Source: Paraburkholderia silviterrae
GTDB taxonomy: Bacteria > Pseudomonadota > Gammaproteobacteria > Burkholderiales > Burkholderiaceae
Assembly: GCF_004353915.1 (NCBI RefSeq)
Contig: NZ_SMRP01000031.1
Coordinates: 1 to 64,000, forward strand
Length of the DNA: 64,000 bases
Direction: 5' to 3'
How positions within the stretch are numbered: position 1 is the first letter of the stretch; every line of letters begins with the position of its first letter. The position numbers and the translations under genes were made by a program. The notes under the pieces are model-generated. The model was not told the DNA's origin. It made no database searches and saw nothing but the letters and a program-made list of their open reading frames with translations. Positions 52,523 to 61,967 of the stretch are shown one piece after another.

Positions 52523-52780
52523 GTGAAGAAGAGCTGGAATTGCGCGTTTGCCGCGCTCATGTTGTCGATTTCGGCGTTCGCGCATGCACAAGGTACGGCT
52601 ACACCCGATGGCGTGGCGCCCGGCGCGGCGGCACCCGTGGCGGCGGCTCCGGCGGCCCCGGCATGGAGCGCCGACGGCACGGCCCACATCACGCGTGCAC
52701 AGGTGCGCCACGAACTCGTCGAAGCGCAGCGCGACGGCCAATTGAAGCTGCTCAACAGCACGGTCTACGCTCACCACTGA
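52523..52780 (+). CDS. DUF4148-like small exported protein
   Basis: 85 residues, GTG start at 52523 with AGGAG 7 nt upstream. Signal peptide ends near AHA-QG. The mature part has a Pro/Ala/Gly spacer and ITRAQVRHELVEAQRDGQLKLLNSTVYAHH, whose end is almost that of the protein at 13184-13459. Role unknown. Confidence 0.75.
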   Translation: MKKSWNCAFAALMLSISAFAHAQGTATPDGVAPGAAAPVAAAPAAPAWSADGTAHITRAQVRHELVEAQRDGQLKLLNSTVYAHH

Positions 52781-52867
52781 CGCGACGGGGCACAGCTGTC
52801 ACGGCGCACCGGGCCGCGCGTCTTGACGGGGACACGCCTTGCGGCCAGTCATCCGAGTTTCGATTCC

Positions 52868-53023
52868 ATGAAATCACGCATTGTTATTTATGTCGTGCGC
52901 GCGGCGCTGTGCGTCGCGGCGGCAGCCGCCATGTCGGGCTGCGCAAGTCTGCATCCGCAGCCCAACGGCCCCGGCGACTGCGTTGGACCGCCGGGATATT
53001 GCGTGCCGTTCTTCGGCTCGTAA
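52868..53023 (+). CDS. Small lipoprotein, 51 aa
   Basis: MKSRIVIYVVRAALCVAAAAAMSGCASLHPQ gives a signal peptide with the lipobox MSGC. The mature peptide is Pro/Gly-rich, about 27 residues with two further Cys (GDCVGPPGYCVPFFGS). Family not recognised. Confidence 0.55.
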   Translation: MKSRIVIYVVRAALCVAAAAAMSGCASLHPQPNGPGDCVGPPGYCVPFFGS

Positions 53024-53177
53024 CGCGATGGCCCGGTATGCGCGTGCGCCGGGTTGGCGGGTCGCCCGTGACTGGGCCGGGTGCCCGCTGTACACAGTTC
53101 AGGTTCGGTACGAAGACGTTGCTCAGAACAAACATGGCGCGGGTGTGGATCGCAGGAATTCCCCACGCGCCACGCGT

Positions 53178-53378
53178 TCACGCAGTGCTCGATGGTGCTG
53201 GCGTCCCTCGCGCCAGTTTTGCTTGCCGCCGCGGCCTCTCGTTGAGAATCTGATGGCGCCTGTGATCGGTCATCTTCTTCCAGCCGCGGATTTCATCGAG
53301 CGTGCGCAAACAGCCAACACAGAGCCCCGTTTTGCCATCAAAGGTGCATACCTCAATGCAGGGAGACTTGACTGCCAT
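53178..53378 (-). CDS. DUF1289-family small Cys protein
   Basis: 66 residues. SPCIEVCTFDGKTGLCVGCLRTLDEIRGWKKM contains the four Cys of DUF1289, which may form a metal site. It begins 3 nt past the dmeF stop, so it is translationally linked to dmeRF. Role unknown. Confidence 0.85.
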   Translation of the reverse strand: MAVKSPCIEVCTFDGKTGLCVGCLRTLDEIRGWKKMTDHRRHQILNERPRRQAKLARGTPAPSSTA

Positions 53379-53381
53379 CGG

Positions 53382-54671
53382 TCAGGCCGCCATGCGGGTG
53401 GAATTGACTTCGACCGTCACGTGGGAAAGTCCCTTGAAGCGCTTGAGAGCCGCATGATAGAAACTCGGACTGCGTAGCGCCTCATTGGTCGCAACCGATA
53501 CCACGGCACTCATATGCCCTGGGCCAAGCCGCCACACGTGGAGATCGAGCACCTTGTCGCCATTGTCCTCAATCACGTGCCGGACGTTCTCGGCCATGCG
53601 CCGGTCCGGGTTCATATCGAGCAGAATGGCGCCCGTATCACGCATCAATCCCCACGACCAGTTTGCAATCACCAGTGCACCGATCACGCCTGCGAGCGGG
53701 TCCATCCAGAGCCAGCCAAATGCGCGGGCCAACAGGAGGCCGATGATCGCCAGGACTGAAACCGCAGCGTCGGCAATGACGTGAACGTACGCCGACCGGA
53801 TGTTGTGGTCGCGCGTTGCCGCAGCGTGCGCGTCGTCGTGGTCGTGATCGTGTTCTTCGAATTCGATTTGATGTTCGCCATCCGGCAGGCGGACAACCGC
53901 CTTGAACGCGTGCGGCTCAGGAATGTCATCCTTCGATTCGAGATACCCGCCCCGGTCGGCAAAATGAAATGTCTGATGGGTACCGTCCGGACGAATCGTC
54001 GTGACCGACACGGCGTCGGACGTTACCTTCGAATTCGCCGTCTCGGGCGCAATCCGGAACACCGGCGGCACGCCGTCCTCGAAGATGGACACCGCGAAGA
54101 CACCCGTGCTACTGAAGATGCGCTGAGACTCTGCTTCGTGAGCGTGCTCGTCCTCATGGCCGTGACCGTGACCATGACCGTGGCTATGTCCATGGCTATG
54201 GCCGTGGTGGTCGCCGCTCAGTAACCAGACGCTCGCAAGATTGACCAGCAGGCCAACCACAGCAATGGGTATGGCCTGGCCAAAATGAATGGGCACGGGT
54301 GAGAAGAAGCGCGACACGGCTTCGTACCCGATCAGCACCGCAATCATGGCCAGCACGATTGCGCTGGAGAAGCCCGCAAGGTCGCCCAGCTTTCCCGTCC
54401 CGAAGACGAAGCGTGAATCGGTCGCGTGCCTGCGCGCATACGTGTACGCCAAGGCGGCAATCAGCATCGCGCCGGCGTGCGTCGACATGTGCAGGCCATC
54501 GGCGACGAGGGCTAGCGAGCCAAACAGGCTGCCCCCGACGATCTCGGCCACCATCATGGCGCTGCACAGCGCAATCACCATCCAGGTCCTGCGCTCGTTG
54601 TCCTCGTGAGCCGCACCCAGAAAGACGTGGTCGTGTCCCGCTCCAAAGGCGGTGTTCTCGAAGTTGCTCAT
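53382..54671 (-). CDS. dmeF: Cation diffusion facilitator, DmeF-type Co/Ni/Zn exporter
   Basis: 429 residues. Six membrane segments with metal-site residues in HMSTHAGAML (TM2; the Asp-x3-Asp of other members is partly replaced by His) and HVIADAAVSVLAI (TM5). A long His-rich cytoplasmic loop (repeats of GHSHGHSHGHGHG) and an acidic His loop (EEHDHDHDD) bind metal. It exports Co2+ and Ni2+ using the proton gradient. The ATG at 54671 is 9 bp past the dmeR stop. Confidence 0.88.
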   Translation of the reverse strand: MSNFENTAFGAGHDHVFLGAAHEDNERRTWMVIALCSAMMVAEIVGGSLFGSLALVADGLHMSTHAGAMLIAALAYTYARRHATDSRFVFGTGKLGDLAGFSSAIVLAMIAVLIGYEAVSRFFSPVPIHFGQAIPIAVVGLLVNLASVWLLSGDHHGHSHGHSHGHGHGHGHEDEHAHEAESQRIFSSTGVFAVSIFEDGVPPVFRIAPETANSKVTSDAVSVTTIRPDGTHQTFHFADRGGYLESKDDIPEPHAFKAVVRLPDGEHQIEFEEHDHDHDDAHAAATRDHNIRSAYVHVIADAAVSVLAIIGLLLARAFGWLWMDPLAGVIGALVIANWSWGLMRDTGAILLDMNPDRRMAENVRHVIEDNGDKVLDLHVWRLGPGHMSAVVSVATNEALRSPSFYHAALKRFKGLSHVTVEVNSTRMAA

Positions 54672-54680
54672 CACGGTCCC

Positions 54681-54953
54681 TTACTTGAAATAGCTGCGAA
54701 CGACATCGATGAGCTGCTCGGTCCCGCTGCCGTGCTCGTCAGCGGGTTCAGCATCGACGAGATGGGTGCGAATGTGTTCCTCGAGCACCACGGCGAGCAA
54801 GCCGTTCATCGCCCCCCGGCAGCTCGTGATTTGCTGCAGAACGTCCATGCAGCTACGTTCGTCTTCGAGCGTGCGCTCGAGGGCCTCGACCTGTCCCTTG
54901 ATACGGCGAACCCGGTTGAGCAGCTTCTGTTTTTCGCGAATGGTGTGGCTCAT
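54681..54953 (-). CDS. dmeR: Metal-sensing repressor of the CsoR/RcnR family
   Basis: 90 residues. His 3, Cys 35, His 60 and His 64 match the Ni/Co ligands of E. coli RcnR, so Ni2+ or Co2+ is the likely inducer. No separate DNA-binding domain is present; the family binds by its helical tetramer. It is first in the operon with dmeF, and the G-rich boxes upstream are its expected targets. Confidence 0.9.
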   Translation of the reverse strand: MSHTIREKQKLLNRVRRIKGQVEALERTLEDERSCMDVLQQITSCRGAMNGLLAVVLEEHIRTHLVDAEPADEHGSGTEQLIDVVRSYFK

Positions 54954-54973
54954 GTCGAGCTCCCTATATACCG

Positions 54974-55017
54974 TAGGGGGGTATACTAACCTGGTATAGG
55001 GTAGGGGGGTATACTAA
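54974..55017. promoter_or_regulatory. Two DmeR operator boxes
   Basis: TAGGGGGGTATACTAA occurs at 54974-54989 and 55002-55017, 28 bp apart. A G6 run between AT-rich arms is the pattern bound by RcnR/DmeR repressors. It overlaps the dmeR promoter region. Confidence 0.75.
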
Positions 55018-55082
55018 ATTCTCTGTTGGGCTGTCTCTCGCGGGGAGTGAAATCGTTGCCATACGCCACCGGGCAATCGAGC

Positions 55083-55112
55083 CGCCGCGTGGCCGTTGGT
55101 GGTCACGCGGCG
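55083..55112 (-). terminator. Possible terminator of the cus operon
   Basis: CGCCGCGTGGCC and GGTCACGCGGCG pair at 11 of 12 positions, 21 bp past the cusF stop. No T tract follows, so it is weak evidence. Confidence 0.4.
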
Positions 55113-55132
55113 AGCGACAACTCACCCACTCA

Positions 55133-55480
55133 CTACGATTGTTTATCCAGCTTCACGATGGTCAGCGTGCCGTTGACGTTCTCGATACGCACTTTGACCT
55201 TATCGCCTTGGCGTACCTGTTTGAGCATGCCCGGGTCCTTCGCCTTGAATGCCATGGTCATGGGCGGCATGCCGAGGTTCTCCAGCGCACCGTGCTTCAG
55301 CGTAATCAAGCCCGTGGCCGGGTCGATCTTCCGGACCTCGGCATCCGTTAGCGCGGTATTCGCCGCCTTTGTGGCCGATGGCCCGCTCGACAGGTTCATG
55401 CCCGCCATATCGCCATCCGCAAATGCAGGAACCGTGACAACAGCGGCAAGCGCGACGACAACGACAATCAACTTCTTCAT
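55133..55480 (-). CDS. cusF: Periplasmic copper chaperone, CusF-like
   Basis: 115 residues. Signal peptide ends near AFA-DG. The small barrel contains MPPMTMAF, the Met-x-Met copper site, but the Trp that caps the metal in E. coli CusF is not evident. It overlaps cusA by 4 nt (ATGA), so it is the last gene of the operon. It would hand Cu+ or Ag+ to the pump. Confidence 0.85.
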   Translation of the reverse strand: MKKLIVVVVALAAVVTVPAFADGDMAGMNLSSGPSATKAANTALTDAEVRKIDPATGLITLKHGALENLGMPPMTMAFKAKDPGMLKQVRQGDKVKVRIENVNGTLTIVKLDKQS

Positions 55481-58400
55481 TCAGTTTCTCCAGTTTGGGT
55501 AGCAGGCACCTCGGTGCCGAAAGGGTCTGCGTCCAAGGTCGACGCACGATTCCTTTGCCTCGCGCTACGGCGCTGCAACAGGAACCAGGCTGCAGGAATA
55601 ACGAACATCGAGAGCATTGGCGCGGTGACCATGCCGCCGACCATCGGTGCCGCGATGCGCTGCATCACTTCCGAGCCCGCACCGTGACCCACCATGATGG
55701 GAATCAGGCCGGCAAGGACCACCGCAACCGTCATCGCCTTGGGACGAACGCGCAACACCGCACCTTCGCGGATTGCGTCCAGCAGCGTGGCTTCGGTCAA
55801 GGCCTCGCCAAGCTCGAGCCGCCGGTTGAGTGCGGCTTTCAGGTACAGGAGCATCACCACGCCGAATTCGGCTGCAACGCCGGCGAGGGCGATGAATCCG
55901 ACCGACGTCGCAACGGATACAGCGTGACCCAGTATCCAGATGAGCCAGAAGCCGCCGACGAGTGCAAACGGCACGGTCGACATCAGCACAAGCGCATCGG
56001 CCGCCGAGTTGAAGGTCAGGAACAGCAGCACGAAGATGACGACAAGCGTCACCGGAATGACGGTGCGTAACTTCGCCGCCGCGCGCTCGAGATACTCGAA
56101 CTGCCCCGACCACGCAATCGAATATCCGGGCGGCAGTTGCACCTTCTCGGCGACGGCATGCTGCATCGCCTTAACCGCCGATTCCAGGTCCACATTCCGG
56201 ATATCGACGTAGACATAGCCGGAGAGCCGAGCGTTCTCGCTGCGTATCATGGGCGGCCCGTCGGCGATCCGGATGTCCGCCACGTCGCCTAGCTCGATTT
56301 GCGCGCCCCGGTCCGTCAACACGGGCAGTTGGCGCAGTTTCTCGAGCGAGTCGCGGACTTCGCGCGGATAGCGGATGTTGATCGGGAAGCGCTCGCGCCC
56401 GGCAATCACTTCGCCCACGTTGTCGCCGCCCACGGCGGTGGACACGACCGACTGGATGTCACCCACCGAAAGGCCATATCTCGCGGCAGCCTGCCGGTCG
56501 ATATCGACGTCGATGTACCGGCCGCCGTTCAGCCGCTCGGCCAATGCCGACGTTACGCCCGGCACGTCTTTCACCGCGGCCTCGACCTGCCCGGCCACCT
56601 TGTCGATTTCCTTGAGATCCGGACCGGAAATCTTCACGCCCACCGGCGTCTTGATCCCCGTGGACAGCATGTCGAGCCGGTTGCGGATGGGCGGTACCCA
56701 GACGTTCGAGAGTCCCGGCACTTTCACGGTCTTGTCGAGCTCATCGACGAGCTTCTCCGGCGTCATGCCGGGACGCCACTGACTGCGCGGCTTGAACTGG
56801 ATGGTGGTCTCGAACATCTCGAGCGGTGCAGGGTCAGTCGCGGTGTCGGCGCGGCCCGACTTGCCGAACACGGTCTCGACTTCCGGTACGGTCTTGATGA
56901 GCCTGTCGGTCTGTTGCAGCAACTCGGCCGCTTTCTCCGCCGAAATGCCCGGAAGCGCCGTCGGCATGTAAAGCAAGTCTCCCTCGTCGAGCGGTGGCAT
57001 GAATTCGCCGCCGAGGCGTGACAGGGGAATGGCGGTCAGCAGGAGCGCAACCACGGCAAGCCCGATGGCCACCCACGGGCGGCGCAGCGTGGCTTCCAGC
57101 ATCGGCCGGTACAGTCGGATGAGCACGCGATTGATGGGATTCAAGGTCTCGTGCGGAATACGCCCGCGAATCAGATAGCCCATCAGAACCGGGACCAGCG
57201 TGACTGAGAGACCGGCCGCGGCGGCAATGGTGTAAGTCTTCGTGAAGGCGAGTGGAGCAAAGAGCTTGCCTTCCTGCCCCTCCAGCGAAAATACGGGGAC
57301 GAACGATAGCGTGATAATGAGCAGCGAGAAGAAGAGCGCCGGTCCGACTTCCGCCGCCGATGTCGCAATGAGCTCCCAGCGCTGCGCAGTCGTCATGGGC
57401 TCGCCGGGATGTTCATGGCCGTACGCCTCGAGATGCTTGTGGGCGTTCTCTATCATCACGATGGCTGCATCGATCATCGCGCCGATGGCAATCGCGATAC
57501 CGCCCAGCGACATCAGATTTGCATTCACCCCCTGATACCGCATGACGACGAAAGCGGCCAGCACACCCAGCGGCAGCGACAGGATGGCCACGAACGCGCT
57601 GCGCAGATGAAAGAGGAACACGGCGCAGACGAGCCCGACGATGATGAACTCCTCGATGAGCTTGTCCTTCAGGTTGTCGACGGCCCGCTCGATGAGCTGG
57701 GAGCGGTCATAGGTCGTGACGACCTCGACACCGGGAGGCAACGATCGTTTGAGCTCAGCGAGCTTGGCCTTTACCGCGTCGATGGTCGTTAGCGCGTTTT
57801 TGCCGGAACGCATGACGATGACGCCGCCCGCGACTTCGCCTTCGCCATTGAGCTCGGCAATGCCCCGCCGCATCTCTGGACCAATCTGGATGCGAGCGAC
57901 ATCTCCAAGCAAAACCGGCGTACCGGCGTCGTTGGTTCGGAGAACGACATGACGAAAGTCGTCGAGCGAGCGCAGGTAGCCCGACGAGCGGACCATATAT
58001 TCCGATTCAGCCAGCTCAATCACCGAGCCGCCGGACTCCTGATTTGCCTTGCTCAGGGCATCGGTTACCGTGGCTTGCGTGATACCGAATGCGCGTAGCT
58101 TGTCGGGGTCGAGCACGACCTGATACTGACGAACCATGCCGCCGATGCTTGCCACTTCCGATACGTCCGGCAGGGACTTGAGCTCGAACTTGAGGAACCA
58201 GTCGTTAAGCGCGCGCAGCTCTCCCAGATCGTGCTGCCCCGTGCGGTCGACCAGCGCGTACTCATAGACCCAGCCCACTCCCGTTGCGTCGGGCCCGAGC
58301 GAAACCGTCGCGCCTTGTGGCAGGCGGCTCTGTACCTGGTTCAGGTATTCGAGTACCCGCGAGCGCGCCCAGTACGGGTCGGTTTTGTCGTCGAACAGCA

Positions 58401-58683
58401 CATAGACAAATGCGTCGCCGAACGACGAATACGCCCGGATGGTCTTCGCCCCTGGGACGCCCAGCAAGGTGGTCGTGAGCGGATACGTCACCTGGTCCTC
58501 GACGACCTGAGGGGCCTTGCCCGGATACGACGCCTTGACGATGACCTGGGTGTCGGACAGGTCCGGCAACGCGTCGAGTGGCGTCTCCTTGAGCGAGTAA
58601 GCGCCCCATGCCGTGACGAGCACCGTCGCGAGCAATACGAGGAAGCGGTTATGAATGGACCAGCGGATAAGACGCGCAATCAT
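55477..58683 (-). CDS. cusA: Copper/silver efflux RND pump CusA
   Basis: 1068 residues, full length. HME-RND features: LPDLSDTQVIVKASYPGKAPQVVEDQVTYP near the start, GAMIDAAIVMIENAHKHLE in TM4 with the proton-relay Asp, and VKISGPDLKEIDKVAGQVE in the porter part. Exports Cu+/Ag+ from the periplasm or cytosol with CusB and CusC. It overlaps cusB by 4 nt (ATGA). Confidence 0.93.
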   Translation of the reverse strand: MIARLIRWSIHNRFLVLLATVLVTAWGAYSLKETPLDALPDLSDTQVIVKASYPGKAPQVVEDQVTYPLTTTLLGVPGAKTIRAYSSFGDAFVYVLFDDKTDPYWARSRVLEYLNQVQSRLPQGATVSLGPDATGVGWVYEYALVDRTGQHDLGELRALNDWFLKFELKSLPDVSEVASIGGMVRQYQVVLDPDKLRAFGITQATVTDALSKANQESGGSVIELAESEYMVRSSGYLRSLDDFRHVVLRTNDAGTPVLLGDVARIQIGPEMRRGIAELNGEGEVAGGVIVMRSGKNALTTIDAVKAKLAELKRSLPPGVEVVTTYDRSQLIERAVDNLKDKLIEEFIIVGLVCAVFLFHLRSAFVAILSLPLGVLAAFVVMRYQGVNANLMSLGGIAIAIGAMIDAAIVMIENAHKHLEAYGHEHPGEPMTTAQRWELIATSAAEVGPALFFSLLIITLSFVPVFSLEGQEGKLFAPLAFTKTYTIAAAAGLSVTLVPVLMGYLIRGRIPHETLNPINRVLIRLYRPMLEATLRRPWVAIGLAVVALLLTAIPLSRLGGEFMPPLDEGDLLYMPTALPGISAEKAAELLQQTDRLIKTVPEVETVFGKSGRADTATDPAPLEMFETTIQFKPRSQWRPGMTPEKLVDELDKTVKVPGLSNVWVPPIRNRLDMLSTGIKTPVGVKISGPDLKEIDKVAGQVEAAVKDVPGVTSALAERLNGGRYIDVDIDRQAAARYGLSVGDIQSVVSTAVGGDNVGEVIAGRERFPINIRYPREVRDSLEKLRQLPVLTDRGAQIELGDVADIRIADGPPMIRSENARLSGYVYVDIRNVDLESAVKAMQHAVAEKVQLPPGYSIAWSGQFEYLERAAAKLRTVIPVTLVVIFVLLFLTFNSAADALVLMSTVPFALVGGFWLIWILGHAVSVATSVGFIALAGVAAEFGVVMLLYLKAALNRRLELGEALTEATLLDAIREGAVLRVRPKAMTVAVVLAGLIPIMVGHGAGSEVMQRIAAPMVGGMVTAPMLSMFVIPAAWFLLQRRSARQRNRASTLDADPFGTEVPATQTGETE

Positions 58684-60206
58684 TTGGCCTCCCCCACCGG
58701 TTCGACCTTTGTCAGCAGGTAGCCGTCGTCCGACTGCCTGAACGCGAAGTGGGCCGTCTGGCCGGGCTTGATGTCTGGAAATGCGTCGGACGCTGGCTTG
58801 TTGAACGACATCGTCATAGCGCCCCAGCCCAGCGCCGGCACCGGTTGATGCGAGAAGGTGATATCGGCAGCCGTCACCTTTTCTACCCTGCCAGTGGTCT
58901 CGTAAGTCTGGGCGGCAGCGCCCGGGGTGGACGCCGGCATGGCTGCACTCGCGCCTGTGGCGCCTTCGAGTCTCGGCAGAACCGATTTCAGACTGGCTTC
59001 CGAGTCGATCAGGAACTGGCCGGATGCAACGACCGTCTGGCCATCGCTCAAGCCACGGACGACTTCGGTCTCGTTGCCGACATCGTTGCCGATGGTGACG
59101 TCTACTGGCTGCAGGCGGCCATCCCGGTTCTTGACGATCACGACCGAGCGTTTGCCGGTCGTGATGACGGCTTCGGAAGGCACGAGAAGTTGGGAGACCG
59201 GTTTCTGGGCACCCACGCGCACGCGCATCAGCATGCCGGGTGTGAGTTTCAACGCGGCATTATCGATTTCGAGTCGCGCCTGGAGTGTGCGGCTCGTGGT
59301 GCTGATGCCCGGCAGGATTTCCCGAATCTGCCCCTTGAAGTGCTGGGTCGGGTCGCCGCTGAACGTCGCGTCAACGCTCATGCCGGGTTGCACGCTCAAC
59401 GCCAGGCGTTCGGGAATTTCGACGATGAGCCAAAGCTTCGATAGACCCGCGACCTTCGCAAGCGTTTGGCCGGGAGCGACCTGCGCGCCGTCGCGGACAT
59501 TCAGTTCGCTCAGTACACCGGTCTCGGGTGAGGCAAGGACAATGTGTGTCTGTGCCTTGCCGGTGCGGTCGAGACTGGCGATGACGCCATCGGGAATCGA
59601 CATCGCACGCATGCGTGCACGCGACGCTTCCAGCAAACTGCTGTCCATCCCGCCGCGCTTGAGCGCGAGGTATTCCTCCTGAGGCGCGAGCCAGTCGGGA
59701 ACGAAGAGCGAAGCAATTGGCGCGCCTTTGGCAATCCGCTGCATCGGCGCGCTGGCGTACAGGCGGTCGATGTAGCCGGTGACGCGCGTCTGCACGACAT
59801 CGGCCTGTGATTCATCGAATTGCATGGTGCCGACGGCATCGAATCCTTCCGTCGTTTCCGCTCGCCGCACGGTCGCGTAGCGAATACCCAGGTTCTGCTG
59901 CAGGCCCGGGTCTATTGCGATGCCGCTCGAGCCGCCGCCATCGTCCGCATACACGGGCACGAGCTGCATGTCCATGAACGGCGACTTGCCTGGCTTGTCG
60001 AAATGCTGGTTCGGCACCATCGGATCGTGCCAGTAGAGCACCTTTCTGCCGGTTTTCGGGTCAATCGAGTTGCCGGCGCCCGACGAAGCAACCGCGCTTG
60101 CACCCGATGTCGACGCGTGTCGCATGCCGATGGAATATCCAGTGCCGAGGAGGGCGGCGGCGGCAAACATCGCCAATGCCGTGCGCACCAGAGGTCTTTG
60201 GGTCAT
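58680..60206 (-). CDS. cusB: Copper/silver efflux adaptor CusB, with fused CusF domain
   Basis: 508 residues from the ATG at 60206 with AAGGAG. After an N-terminal anchor there is a heavy-metal-binding domain (YWHDPMVPNQHFDKPGKSPFMDMQLVPVY), then the adaptor core, then from about residue 425 a second CusF-like domain (GRVEKVTAADITFSHQPVP, GWGAMTMSF with the capping Trp). The fusion gives metal sites at both ends. Linked to cusA by a 4-nt overlap. A start 5 codons earlier is possible. Confidence 0.9.
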   Translation of the reverse strand: MTQRPLVRTALAMFAAAALLGTGYSIGMRHASTSGASAVASSGAGNSIDPKTGRKVLYWHDPMVPNQHFDKPGKSPFMDMQLVPVYADDGGGSSGIAIDPGLQQNLGIRYATVRRAETTEGFDAVGTMQFDESQADVVQTRVTGYIDRLYASAPMQRIAKGAPIASLFVPDWLAPQEEYLALKRGGMDSSLLEASRARMRAMSIPDGVIASLDRTGKAQTHIVLASPETGVLSELNVRDGAQVAPGQTLAKVAGLSKLWLIVEIPERLALSVQPGMSVDATFSGDPTQHFKGQIREILPGISTTSRTLQARLEIDNAALKLTPGMLMRVRVGAQKPVSQLLVPSEAVITTGKRSVVIVKNRDGRLQPVDVTIGNDVGNETEVVRGLSDGQTVVASGQFLIDSEASLKSVLPRLEGATGASAAMPASTPGAAAQTYETTGRVEKVTAADITFSHQPVPALGWGAMTMSFNKPASDAFPDIKPGQTAHFAFRQSDDGYLLTKVEPVGEAK

Positions 60207-60217
60207 TGTGTTCTCCT

Positions 60218-61513
60218 TCATTCGGCGGCGGCCAGGGTCGTTGGCACAACCTGGTATTCGAGTTGTGCCCAGGTCTGCGAAACCTCGCGTTTGAGGTCGA
60301 GCACCTGAATCTGGGCGTCCAGCTGCGCCCGGCGTGCCGCAAACGTATCGGCAAGCGAACCGGCGCCAGCCTTGTAGGCGGCAACCGCGAGTTCGACGCG
60401 CTCGTCGGCGGCCGGCAGCAGGGATTGGGTCAGGTTCGCGATGCGTTCGCGACCGCTGGCCATCGTTGCGGACTCGGTGCGAATATCGGCTTGCACCTGT
60501 CGAAGGGTGTCCTCGTACATCAACTGCGCTTTGGTGGCGAGTTCAGCTTTCTCCGATACCTCACGGTCCTCGCGGTCTTTCCGATTGATGGGCAAAGGAA
60601 TACGGACACCGACCGACACCATGTTCGAGTACGCTCCGCCGCGCTGCTGATACGAGATTTCCCAGCTCCAGTTGGGGCTGCGCTCGCTGCTGGCGACAGC
60701 GGTGCTGGCTTGGGCAACGGCGATGTCACCGGACGCTGCGACGAGTGTCGGCTGCACCAGCCGAAGCTCATCTGGCGGCAAGGATGAGACGTACGATTCG
60801 GGTGCGGGCGGCTCGCCCGCTACATCGGGCGCAGGGGCCGCCGTCCAGCGCGCGAGACCGATGAGCGCGCTCTGGTACGTTTGCTGCGCCTTGAGCACCT
60901 GGTCCTGCGTTTGCGCCAGCATGGCCTGGGCCTGTACGACATCGGCGGCCGTCGCTTTCGCCCCTCGATAGGACGCCCTGGTCGCGGCGAGCTCGTGATG
61001 CATGTGGTCCAGCAACGCCTGCTGGAGCGTCAGGGCCTGCTTCGCATAGATGGCGTTGAGCCACGCGGTGGCGGTCTGCTGGCGTACGTTGGCGAGCTGT
61101 GCGAGATAGCCGGCCTGCTCGCGATTGACGACCTCATTGGCAAGCTCGGAGCGAAGATGCCGCTTGTCGCGCGACACCCATTCCTGCTCGATGCCGATGC
61201 GCCGCATCGTCATGAAGTCCTGGCCGATGGTGAATCGCTGCGGCCCATTTATCGGAAGGTTGTCGACGCCGGCTTCAAGCACCGGGTTCGGCAATTGGTC
61301 GGCTCGAACGGCGGCTTCGGAACTTGCGTGTACCGAGGCCTGCGCGGCCTGCATGGCCGCAGAGTGGCTGGTTGCCGCCTGCAATGCCGCGTCAAGCGTG
61401 AGGGGCGCTTCCTGAGCGTGCGCGGCGGCGCCAAAGAGTATGAGCACTGCGCAAATCAAGGGCGCGCGCAGGCATGCACGCCGGCATGGCGGCGTGCCAA
61501 TAGGTAAAGGCAT
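60218..61513 (-). CDS. cusC: Outer-membrane channel of the Cus efflux system
   Basis: 431 residues with a signal peptide ending at AHA-QE. TolC-fold repeats: LTLDAALQAATSHSAAMQAAQA, LPNPVLEAGVDNLP, EISYQQRGGAYSNMVSVGVRIPLPINRKDRE and the late YKAGAGSLADTFAARRAQLDAQIQVLDL. No lipobox is seen, unlike E. coli CusC. First of the cusCBAF genes. Inverted repeats at 61551-61566 and 61572-61587 lie upstream. Confidence 0.88.
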   Translation of the reverse strand: MPLPIGTPPCRRACLRAPLICAVLILFGAAAHAQEAPLTLDAALQAATSHSAAMQAAQASVHASSEAAVRADQLPNPVLEAGVDNLPINGPQRFTIGQDFMTMRRIGIEQEWVSRDKRHLRSELANEVVNREQAGYLAQLANVRQQTATAWLNAIYAKQALTLQQALLDHMHHELAATRASYRGAKATAADVVQAQAMLAQTQDQVLKAQQTYQSALIGLARWTAAPAPDVAGEPPAPESYVSSLPPDELRLVQPTLVAASGDIAVAQASTAVASSERSPNWSWEISYQQRGGAYSNMVSVGVRIPLPINRKDREDREVSEKAELATKAQLMYEDTLRQVQADIRTESATMASGRERIANLTQSLLPAADERVELAVAAYKAGAGSLADTFAARRAQLDAQIQVLDLKREVSQTWAQLEYQVVPTTLAAAE

Positions 61514-61604
61514 GGTCTAACCCCAACGGCGGAGCCACAATGGACTCCACGTCCTGGACACAGGACAACCTCGCCGCTCACGCGGCGAACCCGTCAAACG
61601 AGGG

Positions 61605-61967
61605 TTAGATTGCTCGAGGAGGTCGCCAGAGGCCTGCCGGCACGTGAGCGGCGAACGACTCGGCGTAGTGGAAGACGACCTGACGGGCGACAGCCACGGG
61701 ATGGCTGACGCTTGCCTGAGCGGGAGGGTAATAGATACTGGCGAACTGGCACTGGGCCGTGGTCTTGCAGAGGTCGCCCTTGGTCTTGCCCGCCTGCGAC
61801 GACTTCGTCATGCCACATCCGGGCATCGCGACGGACATGGCGCCGTCGTCGTGCATCGGCATCGACTGCTGCATCGGACATTCGCCCGCCATGCCAGTGG
61901 CTGCCAGCCCGCTCAGGGGCAGCATCGCGCACAGCAGCAAGATGAGAAGGGTCCGGAGAATCTTCAT
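61605..61967 (-). CDS. Met/Cys/His-rich exported protein upstream of cusC
   Basis: 120 residues. Signal peptide MKILRTLLILLLCAMLPLSGLAA, then a Met-rich section (CPMQQSMPMHDDGAMSVAMPGCGMTK) with Cys and His, which would bind copper or silver. The C-terminus is not homologous to anything recognised. It is 91 bp upstream of cusC on the same strand, so probably co-regulated as a periplasmic metal buffer. Confidence 0.6.
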   Translation of the reverse strand: MKILRTLLILLLCAMLPLSGLAATGMAGECPMQQSMPMHDDGAMSVAMPGCGMTKSSQAGKTKGDLCKTTAQCQFASIYYPPAQASVSHPVAVARQVVFHYAESFAAHVPAGLWRPPRAI

